This document shows positions 1 to 8,534 of a DNA stretch of 64,000 bases, piece by piece. Origin of the DNA: Pyropia haitanensis. Taxonomy: Eukaryota; Rhodophyta; Bangiophyceae; Bangiales; Bangiaceae. Made by a program: the position numbers and the translations under genes. A model generated the notes under the pieces. It saw only the letters and a list, made by a program, of their open reading frames with translations, searched no databases and was not told the origin of the DNA. The stretch is taken from assembly GCA_008729055.1 (NCBI GenBank), contig SDUX01000004.1, positions 5,658,559 through 5,722,558 on the forward strand, given 5' to 3'. The number at the start of each line of letters is the position of its first letter. The first letter of the stretch is position 1.

Positions 1-2
1 AC

Positions 3-734
3 GACGACGGGGAGGCGGGGCCGACGAGGGTTGCGCCGACGGTTGCGGCTGCGGAGCTGGTGGACGTAGCGGTGGAAGCGCCACCGGGTGTGGCCGGCGA
101 GCCGTCACAGGCCGACGACACGGCCACGGTCGCGGCCACCACCACCACCACCACCGCCCCCGCCGCCGTTGCCGTGCCCGACGATGCGCTGGTGGTGGTT
201 TCGGTTGTGTCGGCGGCGGCGGACGGCGGGATGGCGCGAGTGGTCCCCCCGGCGACGCAACGGGCGCCATCCTTGCCGGCGGCAGCGTCGCCGGTCGGCC
301 CGGGCGGAGACGCCGACGATGGCCGCGGTGGCAACCGCGGCGGTTGGTGTGGGCCGTCGCCGTCGGCGCCGCCGACCATACCTGGCTCGCCATGCTCGGA
401 CCTCGCCGCGGGCGTATCGTCGGGCGTGTCGGCGTCGTCGTCGGGCGTGTCGTTGGGTGATGCCGCCGGTCACGGCGCCGCCGGCGGGGGAGATGATGCC
501 ACGGCGGGCGGCGGCGGCGGCGGTGGTTTCCGGCTGGCGGTCGTGTGGGAGGGCCGTCTAAAGGCCCCGGCAGCCGCAGCCGCCGCCGCCACCACCGCCG
601 CGACGACTCCCGCCGACCGCCCTGCCGTCACGGCGACTCCCGCCTCGGACGCCGAGTCGGACGGCGCGTCGGTCGCGTCGGTGGCGTCCGCCTCCCTCGG
701 CGTGCTGCTGTCAGCGGCCGAGCTGGTGGGCCAG

Positions 735-769
<35 letters not shown>

Positions 770-1370
770 CTGCGGCACCACCACCGACACAGTGATCACC
801 GTTGCGACCACCACCACCGCTGCCGCGAACGCGTCGCCGACGGCGGGAGTGCGTGCGGTGGCCACCACCCCCGACGCGGCGGCGACCGCGTCGCTGCTCT
901 CGACGGTCGCGGTGGTTTCGGCCGAGGCGGGCGGCGGCGGCACCGTGGCGGCCGGTGGCGGCCTGCCTCTGCGGGCGCCGGCGCCGGCGCTCCCCACGGC
1001 CGCCCCCTTTGTGGTGGACTGTACGGCGGGTGGGGCGGCGACGCCCGCTGCGGCGGCTGCATCGGGCGCCCCCCCCCGCCGCGCTCCCCGTTCCGTTGCG
1101 GCCGCGCCCGCAGGGTGCGGCCCGCTGACGCGCCCGCCCGGCAGCTGCCGAGCGGCGGCGGTCGTGCGCGCGCTCACCGCCCGGCTGCCGCGGGGCGGTG
1201 GCGGCGCCGTTGCCGGCGTGGACGGCGGCGGGCTGGTGGACGAGTCGCTCGCAACGGCTGCGGCGGTCCTGTTCTTGAGCATCCTCGTGGCGCTGCTGCG
1301 GGTGCTCCACCTGGGCGCCGGCGGTGGGGGGGTGCCGGGCGTTGGCGGCGGCCGTAACATTCGCGGCTGA
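3..1370 (+). CDS. 3' part of an uncharacterised low-complexity protein with a C-terminal membrane segment
   Basis: The reading frame is open from the left edge of the window to a TGA at 1368-1370, so the 5' end lies outside. About 455 residues are visible. Most are Ala, Gly, Thr, Val and Pro runs, including a Gly tract encoded by a GGC repeat near 738-768. The last 40 residues contain a convincing hydrophobic helix (AAAVLFLSILVALLRVLHL) followed by a Gly-rich tail, which suggests a tail- or single-pass membrane anchor. No catalytic motif or family is recognisable. Long open frames arise by chance in DNA this GC-rich, and other frames here are also partly open. The call rests on the run-in from the edge and the single hydrophobic segment. 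Confidence 0.35.
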
Positions 1371-2383
1371 CATAGGGGCTGACGGGGATTGGTTCTAGGG
1401 TAAGTCGAAGGTGGAGGCGCGGTGGGGGGAAGTGGAGAGTGCCTGCGACGGCTGCGTATGTACATAGGTGTGTGGTTTGGGAAGGGGGGGGGTTCGGGGG
1501 GGACTGGAGAGGGCCGCGCGTGGCGGCTGCGGGCGTGCGTGTGTGTCTGCAGACGGTGGTGCCGGCCGCATCCGGTGGCGGGCGGACACCCAAGAGAGAG
1601 AGGCCTTGAGGAGAGACAAAACAGTGGCTGGAAGGAAAAGCCCGCCGCCACGGCCTCGCACCGTGGACGTTGCCCCTTTGGCCACGACGCTGGCGGGGCG
1701 CGGCCGCCCCCTTACGCGCGGGCGCGGCCGCCCCCTTACGCGCGGGCGCGGCCGCCCCCTTACGCGCGGGCGCGGCCGCCCCCGACGCGCGAGCGCGCCC
1801 CACCCACCGGCGTGGAGAGTGCCCGCCGTGAGTGCCTGCGGTGCGTGCGACTGTCCATCGGTGCGTGATTTGTGAGGGAGGTTTGGAGGGGGGCCGGGGG
1901 GGGGGGGGGGTGGGGGGGGTGGGGGGTGCCGACGGCGTGCGGTATTGCCCGTCAGCGCCGTCGGCTGGCGGCCACCGAGAGCGACCGTTTACCACAAAAG
2001 AGAAACAGACGGGAAGGGAAAACTAAAAACCTCGACCACACTCCGTGTTTGTGCCCATGGCCTCTTGGCAACAGCAGCGTGGGCGCCTCTCCATCCGCGC
2101 GCAGGCGCCCCCCGGCGCCCCCCCTCGCTCCCCCTTGCCCACACCCTATCCAAGCCAAACGCTCATCTATGTACACGAGCCGCGCCACGCAAGGCGGCCG
2201 CCCCAAACTCCCCCCCCAGCCGCCGCCCCCCCCGCCCGCATCCCGCGAGCGGTGGCCCCTCGGCCGTAGCGCCACGGAGGCGCCCCCTCCTATCAACTCT
2301 GTACAAAAAAAAAAAAAAGACAACGTGAAACGCGCCCCCCGCGAGCGCGTTCTCCCCCCCGCCCCCTCCGCACAGGGGCGACG
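1371..2383. other. Intergenic region with a 24-bp tandem repeat
   Basis: This is the space between the gene entering from the left and the convergent minus-strand gene ending at 2384. It holds a 24-bp tandem repeat (about 1696-1785, nearly four copies, NotI-site rich), a G run near 1898-1920, and an A13 tract near 2305-2317. No supported gene is seen. Confidence 0.5.
1696..1785. repeat. 24-bp tandem repeat, about 3.8 copies
   Basis: A GCGGCCGC-containing 24-bp unit repeats nearly perfectly until the last copy diverges (CCCTTACG becomes CCCGACG). Units abut directly with no spacers, so this is a minisatellite rather than a CRISPR array. Confidence 0.85.
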
Positions 2384-3343
2384 CTACACCTTGCGGCGGT
2401 TCCGCTGGGGCCTCGCCTTCTGCGTCTTCTTCCCCTCCTTGCGCCGCGCGCACCGCTCGGGCGGCACAAACGTCACGTCGCGCGCGGCGGCGTCGGAGCC
2501 CGGGTGGCACCCGAGGTACGCCACGTTGGCCACCCCGCCGCGGCCGTGGTTGACGTACCGCCCGCCGCGAAAGATGTAGAACGCGACGGGCAGCCGCCGC
2601 GGGCGCGGCGTGTAGGTTACCGCCGCGGCGACGCCGTAAAAGTCGCGCGTCGCGGGGTTGCTCGCGTTGACGAGGATGACTGAGGGGAGGAGACGAGTGT
2701 GGGTAGCGGGGCGGGGAGTGGAAGCGAAGAGCATGAACCGCCACGGGAAGGGTCAGTCGTCCGCCCCGCGCGCCCACACGTCACGCCCGAGGGGCTCGCT
2801 GAAGCGTCCCCCTCCCTCGCCCCCCCTCCCCCGCCCCAACCGGAAGCAGACCACACACACCCCACTTATCTCTCAGTCTGCCAGCCCGGCACACGCACCA
2901 TTGTAAAAGTCGCCGACCGTGCCGCCGCGCACGGGAAACGCGGCGGTGGCCTGCAGCCACGACCGCGCGACGGCGGCCTCGTTTGTAAACGGCACGTGCC
3001 GGAGGGCGGTCTCGAGGTGCACCCGCAGCGTCCGCGCGTTGACGGCGGGCGTGCGGGACCAGGGGGCGGGCGGCCGCGGCGGGCCCGCCGCCGCGGCCGC
3101 CGCCACCGCCGCCGCCACCGCCGCGGCCGACGCGCCTCGCACACTCGCGCCGGCCATGGTGGCGGTGCCAGCGGTTGTGGCGGTGGCGGTGGCGGTGGCG
3201 GCGGCGGCGGCGGCGTCGCGAGGGGTGCCACCCGCGACGGCGGCGGCGGCGGCGGTGGCGGCGACGGTGGCCACGCCCACCGCCGCCACCGCCGCCGCGA
3301 CCGTCGCCCCCCACCGGCGGCAGCAGGCCATGGCCACGCGCAT
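2384..3343 (-). CDS. Two-exon, N-terminally anchored protein; weak LEA-2-like resemblance
   Basis: The proposed structure is complement(2384..2679, 2899..3343), 246 residues. Exon 1 starts at the ATG at 3343 (a second Met lies at 3331). It encodes a positively charged start followed by a long Ala/Val/Thr hydrophobic segment, which looks like a membrane anchor or signal. A globular stretch (VNARTLRVHLETALRHVPF) follows. The donor is G|GTGCGT at 2898 and the acceptor is CCCCTCAG ending at 2680. Splicing restores a Val codon and joins GDFYN to VILVNASNPATRDFYGV. The exon-2 pattern, a strand with NASNP followed by VTYTP, recalls the NPN motif of LEA_2/Hin1-type domains, but this is weak. The tail is strongly basic (RRKEGKKTQKARPQ). 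The splice is inferred from reading-frame and sequence continuity, not from transcripts. Confidence 0.55.
2680..2898 (-). other. Inferred intron of the 2384-3343 gene
   Basis: It is 219 bp with GT..AG ends on the minus strand, a GTGCGT donor and a CCTCAG acceptor preceded by pyrimidines. Removing it keeps phase 1 to phase 2 continuity of the flanking coding exons. Confidence 0.55.
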
Positions 3344-4804
3344 GGGTGGGGAGGGTGAGGCGGCCTGTCAAAAGCGGGTGCAGGCGGCGACCGAGGCCAG
3401 CCGACGAGCCGGCTCCGTCGGCGACAAAGTGTCCGCTGCAGGTGGCCAGCCGGCGGGTTGAGGCGGTGGGCGGGCACGCGGCGGACGCGGGGAAAAGTGG
3501 AACAGGCGCCGCGCCTCCTTGCGCTGCTCATCGTGCCGCACCCCCGCGCTGCCGGGTGCCGCTCTTAACGCCGCCAATGGCGGCGGCCGCCGCGGCGGAC
3601 TGCCCGCCATGGCTGCACGCCGTGGGGTGCCCCCCGTTGGTGCCCGCCGTGACTGCCCGCCGCGGCATCCGCCCGTGGCTGCCCGCCGCGGCCGCCCACC
3701 GCCGCTGCGCGGCGCCCCTGCCACACCACCCACACACTCGCGGCCACCCCCCGCCGGCACCTCCCGTCGCTGCAGCTGCCGCTCGGCGGGGCAGCCACCC
3801 CCCCCCCCCCCCCCCCTTCCCCCCCTCCCATCGACGTTGACCAGCCAGCCGACGATGGCCCCGTCAGCCGGTGGCACCGCGCGGCACACCACGCGGCACG
3901 GCGCGGCGGCGGCCGCCGCCGCCGCCGCCGCCGCACGCGAGGCGCGGAACGGGCACACAGGCATCCGCCACGCCACCGTTGGCGCGCCGCCCGCCGATGG
4001 TGCCCCCCCCGTCGGCGCGGCGGTGGGGCGGCCGCCGCCGACGGCGCGTGGGGTGCCACCGCCCGCCGGCGGCGCGCACCCCGTCACGCCGCCGCCGACG
4101 GTGACCGCGGTGGCCGCGTCGCTGACAGCGGCGGCCGCCGCCGCGGGTGTCACCGGCTGGCCACCCCCATGCCGCGCTGCTGGCCGGCGACGCTGTCAGG
4201 GGCGGGAGCGGCCGCCGCGGCGGACCCGCCCCCACCGCCACCGCCGCGCGCTGCCGCCGCCGCCGCCGCCGCGGCGGCGGCCGCGTCGCGCACTCGGTCG
4301 CGCCGCCGCCGCGCTACCGGTGGCGTCTGCTCGCCCCCACCGGCGGCGGCGGCGGTAGCGTGCGCCCATGACACCAACTGCCCGCCGGCGGCGGCGGTCG
4401 CAGCGTGGCCACCGGGAGGACAGCAGCCGCCACGCGGGGGATGCCGACAAGGACGACAGCTCCGCCCACGGTGGCCGCCGCTGCCCCCCGGCGGCGGCAG
4501 CCACCACCACCCCAAACCGCTCCCCCCTCCCTCCCCCCCGCCCCTCCACCGCGTCCAACCCCCCGTCACACCCCGTCCGGTTGGCGGCGCGCTCGACCGC
4601 GCGCTGACCATGACGCCGCGCCGCGGCGGCGGCGGCCGTTTGGCCGCCCGCCGCAACGGCCGGTCGTGGCGCCGCCGGTGACGGGCCCAACGTGGCCGCC
4701 CGCCCGCGCGGCGACGCGCGGTGCGGCCGCGGCGGCGGCGGCGGTGGGGGACCCCGTCGGGGACGGGAGCGCGGGGGGCCACGGGCGAGAGCCGTTGCGT
4801 CCGT

Positions 4805-4927
4805 CCCCCCTCCCGCCTTCCTCCCCCCCCCCCCCCCTTCCCCCCCCTCCTGCTCCTCGCACGTCCCCCCTCCCCCCCCCTCCTGCTCCTCGCACGTCCC
4901 CCCCCCCCCCCCCCCCCCGCCCCCCCG
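4805..4927. repeat. Pyrimidine-only tract with direct repeat
   Basis: Nearly every base is C or T over about 120 bp. A block containing CTCCTGCTCCTCGCACGTCC occurs twice, near 4847 and 4879. Such homopyrimidine sequence can form triplex or slipped structures and is a likely assembly trouble spot. Confidence 0.7.
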
Positions 4928-5225
4928 ACTAGGCCCTCGCGTCAGCACACCCCGTCAGCCGTTCCGTGGGGGGTCGGCGGCGCCCCACTCTGGCGCTCGC
5001 CCACCCCCCCCCCCCCCCCCCCCGCGCCCCCTCCGCCGCCACCGCCGCTTCGCGCAGCTGCCGCCACCGCCGCGGCCCCCCCCCCTCGCAGCCGCCAACG
5101 ACGACGCCGCGGCCGCGGCTGCGGCGGCCTGGCAGTCGCCGCCGCGGAAGGTTGCAGCGGGCGGCCGTTGGGGGGGTGCCACCGCCGGCGGCGGAGGCGG
5201 CTGCGGCGGCCGCACCGGCGGCCGC

Positions 5226-5253
5226 CGCCGCACCGGCGGCAGCGGCAGCGGCG

Positions 5254-5285
<32 letters not shown>

Positions 5286-5292
5286 GGCGGCA

Positions 5293-5323
<31 letters not shown>

Positions 5324-5325
5324 AG
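5226..5325. repeat. GGC/AGC trinucleotide repeat
   Basis: About 100 bp of nearly uninterrupted GGC and AGC triplets. It would encode poly-Gly/Ser or poly-Ala depending on the frame and explains the long homopolymeric peptides predicted here. Confidence 0.8.
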
Positions 5326-7422
5326 TGAGGAATGGGACGCGGCCTGTCAGCGGCGCGTGTGTCGGCCGGCAGCGCGCCGTTGCAGCCGCCCCTCCCTCCC
5401 GGCCGCCGGCGGGTGGCCCCGCGGGGACCCGCCGCCACGGCGCGCGTGCCGACAGTGTCCTTGTCATGGCCGCCGCGCGGCGGCGCGTGTTGGCGCCGCC
5501 GCCGCCGCGCCGACACGCGAGCGCCACACGCGCCGGCCTGGGTGGGCGCCGGACGGGCGGCGGCGCGCCCGCCGGCGGCGCCGCGCACGCCGCGCCGCCG
5601 ACGGCGGCGACGGCGGCCGCCACCGGCGCCCGCCGCGGCGGCCGCCGTTGCGCCTCGTGTGGCTGCGCGCCGCCCGCGGGGGCGGCGGGACGGGGGTAGG
5701 CCGCCGCGGCGGCGCGCGGAGAGCGTCGCCTCCCCAAACACTTTGACGCCCCCCCCTCCACCCCCCCCCTCCCCCCACCCCCCCCCGCCTTTCCTCCCCC
5801 CCTCGCCTTCCCCCGTCCCCCGCCGATGCGACCCGCGCTCGTCGAGTGAGACAGCGCGCGGCGGGCGGCGCAGACGCGGCGGGGGGCGTCATCCCACCAA
5901 CGGGCGCTGGTGCGCCGTCCTCCCCACCGCTCGCGGCGGATCATCCTCGTCGACGGGGGCGGCGCAGTGCTCGTGCCGCCCACGCGGGTGGCGTCCCACA
6001 AACGGAGCGCAGCACTGCGCTTTCCCCCCCCCCCCCCCCCCCCCCCACCCCTCACCCCCCACGCCCCCCCTCTCCCGGTCCCGCCTCCCGTCCATCCTCG
6101 TCGTTATGCAAGGCCACCACAGGGCGTCGCCGGCGAGGCTGGCCTCCCCCCTCCCGGTCGACGCCGCCCCTCACCCCCCACTCACTCGTGGGACGAGCAC
6201 GCTCCCTCGTCAAGCAACCCCCCCCGCCCTCTCCCCGCTCCGGCCAGACCGCGGGTGCGCCACGACCCGCCCCACCGCGTGCACGCAACCCAATGGGCTC
6301 CCAAAATTCCGATCACGCACGAGCGCCCATCCTCGCTGGACGTGACCGTGCTGTACATCCACACGAGGAAGACCGCCCCATCGGGCAGGGGCGGCACACC
6401 TTGTCATGGCGCACGAGGCGGGCGCGCAGCGCAGCCGCCACGTGCGCGTTGCGCCTTTTCCCCACCGCGGGGGTGCTGGCGGTCCCACCCCGCGACGCGA
6501 ACGCGGTGTGGGATAAAAAAGTGGCGGGCTGGGTGGGTGGGGACGACGCGCCGCCGGTTCGAGGGCGACCCAGCCGCCGCCGCCGCCGCCCGTGCGCAGC
6601 CGCCCGGCTCACCGACGCCGAGGCTGGCATGTCAACGCCCGTGGCGGTCGGCACTCTGTGCGAGGCGCGTCACCCCCTCACCCCTCCCCCTTCCCCCCGC
6701 TGCTACACTGCCCCCCGCCACACGATCCACGATCCCCGTCGACCAAACCACCTTCTCGGTCCGTGGGGACCTTCCCAACCCGCCGGCAGCCACCACGCCA
6801 TCTTCACCTCGCCGACCACCTGCACCGGGTCCCCGTTGACCCGGGGCGGCCGCAGCCCACCCGAACGCGCCCGCGTCGGAAGAGACAGCACCCGTCGGCG
6901 ATGATGGGTGAGGCCACCGTCCCGTCAAACGGGATCAAGACGTGGGCCGTAGCGCACCTTACCAATCAACTTTCCAACGGTACGAGCATGTGGGACATTC
7001 ATGGTGATGCCTCCTCTCTACCACTGCCACAACACGCCAGCAAAGAGGCGCTGGCCAGCGTGTGCCGCCGCGCCGCGAACAGGGGCCGTGTCCACAGCGT
7101 ACAACCAGCCCCCATCATCTGACCCGATGAGTATGAGCATGCAGTACAATACAATGTGCAATGACCACCCGAGACAGCGGCCGTGCGACTGTCTCGGCCG
7201 ACGAGGCCCTCCTCCCCCGTGCTGCCAGCACAAAGTCCGACTTGCCAGATGCCGTCCTTCCACCTCGACGCAACGGCCGTCGAACCCCTGCCCCCCCATT
7301 CCGGGGTCAGCCACACGTCACGGCGTCAGATGAGTACCACAGAGAACCCAGCTACCATTGACGAGGCCCGACCCGACCGAGGTGTAGGCTTGTACGTTGC
7401 CCACCCCCCCATCCCCCGTGAC

Positions 7423-7872
7423 TCAGTACCCTCGCTTGCCACGGCCGCCCTTGGTCTGGTGCCCGTGATCCGTGTGGCTGCGCGGGTTCTCACACACGCG
7501 CTCAAAGCCCGCATGGTCCAGGTCCCGCCGGACCACTTGCGTGCGCGCCTGCGTCGGGTGGTCCATCTGCTGTTTGACCGTGCCCGTCGATGGGTACTAT
7601 TCCATCTTGGCGCCGTCGCGCTCGTAACTCTCACCGCGCGACGTCGAGTTGTTGCCCGTGTGGAAGTACCCATAGTCCGCGGGGTCGACTGAGTGGACAC
7701 GCCCAGCGCCACCGCCGCCATAGCCACCACCACCGCTGCTCTTGCCGCCGCCACCCCCACCACCGCCATAGCTCCCGCCACCGCCAGAGCACTCGCCACC
7801 ACCGTAGTCCCCGTCACCATCACCACCGCCACCCTCGCCGCCGCCGCCACCGCCCTTGCCCTTGCCGCTCAT
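7423..7872 (-). CDS. Gly-rich small protein frame with an in-frame TAG
   Basis: From the ATG at 7872 the frame encodes MSGKGKGG followed by a Gly/Ser/Tyr-rich stretch, then a non-repetitive domain (DPADYGYFHTGN..., ESYERDGAKME). A TAG at 7597-7599 ends it after 91 residues. The same frame continues without another stop for 58 codons to a TGA at 7423-7425. That downstream part is protein-like rather than GC noise (VKQQMDHPTQARTQVV, ..HAGFERVCENPRSH.., ending in a basic GRGKRGY). The single TAG may be stop readthrough, a retained intron or exon boundary, a sequencing error or a disabling mutation. The MSGKGKGG start resembles histone tails only superficially. I recognise no family with confidence. 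Confidence 0.45.
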
Positions 7873-8028
7873 GGTGAGGAGCGAGTACCGCACGCTGACC
7901 CGGCAGATGGTCAAGAGTGCGACAGGGGACCAAAGGGGGCACGTAAGGGCCGCAGCAGCGGAAGGCGAGAGGTCAGGCAGGTGCGGCTGAGGAAACGGGC
8001 CGGGAGAGGCGGACCGGGAAAGGAGGGC

Positions 8029-8100
8029 GGGGACAAGCGAGCGGGGAGTGGCGGGGACAAGCGAGCGGGGAGTGGCGGGGACAAGCGAGCGGGGAGTGGC
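8029..8100. repeat. Perfect 24-bp tandem repeat, three copies
   Basis: Three identical, directly abutting 24-bp units each contain GACAAGCGAGCGGGGAGTGG. This is the same period as the unrelated minisatellite at 1.7 kb. Confidence 0.9.
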
Positions 8101-8533
8101 GGGGTGGATGTGGTGCGCGTAGTCTAACGACGGGAGCGCAGGGCGGCCTCTCGTGGGACGCGCACACAAACTCGACGTTTGTAGGCGGCTGCGAGCGGCT
8201 CCTCATACGCCCAAGTCCCTATGAGTGAACGCACACAAGCGGGTCTTGGCCATGTTGATAAGGAACGCCGAGCACCTCGGCTGGACAACCACCCCCGCTG
8301 GGCGGACGTTGTCAGCCGCTGCGAGTGGCTCCCCCAACACCCAGCCGCGGCGCGGCCGCAAGAGCAAGGCAGCAGCGCGGTGGGCGTCACGCCACGGTGG
8401 CGGGCGTCGGGTGATACCCCTCTCCTTCCCCACCCACGGGCGCCCACGGGCGCCGTCTGGGAGGTTCAAGGCGGGCGGCTCTGGGAGCGGAGGCGCCCCC
8501 ACACGAAGACGCGTGCGGCCGAAAAACATCTCT

Positions 8534-8534
8534 A
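8534..8534. other. TA target-site duplication of the pogo-like element (left copy 8533-8534, right copy 10791-10792)
   Basis: TA directly abuts both terminal inverted repeats, as expected after pogo/mariner insertion. Confidence 0.75.

Larger units (their letters stand above)
3344..7422. other. Extremely GC-rich low-complexity stretch with no confident gene
   Basis: About 4 kb are dominated by GCC/GGC triplet repeats, long C runs (C23 at 6024-6046; others near 3790-3820, 4828-4840, 4900-4918 and 5007-5022) and pyrimidine-only tracts. Many overlapping open frames exist on both strands, all with Ala/Gly/Pro/Arg-only composition, as expected from such sequence. Short protein-like stretches occur on the minus strand (for example around 3830-4000, 6200-6400 and 6760-6890), but no consistent gene model could be built. 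Confidence 0.5.
7873..8534. other. Upstream region of the Gly-rich gene, with a 24-bp minisatellite
   Basis: It holds the presumed promoter of the minus-strand Gly-rich gene and a three-copy 24-bp tandem repeat (8029-8100). No supported gene is seen up to the transposon boundary at 8535. Confidence 0.4.

Noticed and set aside
1696..1785. Possible CRISPR-like array
   Set aside because: The units abut with no spacers and the context is eukaryotic; it is a minisatellite. No CRISPR array exists in the window.
3344..6180. Many frames of 100-370 codons in the GCC/GGC-rich region
   Set aside because: All consist of Ala/Gly/Pro/Arg runs, overlap on both strands and follow directly from triplet repeats and C runs. 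Nothing protein-specific supports a choice.
7852..7872. Histone H4-like N-terminus (MSGKGKGG)
   Set aside because: The similarity ends after eight residues. The rest is Gly/Ser repeats and an unrelated domain.
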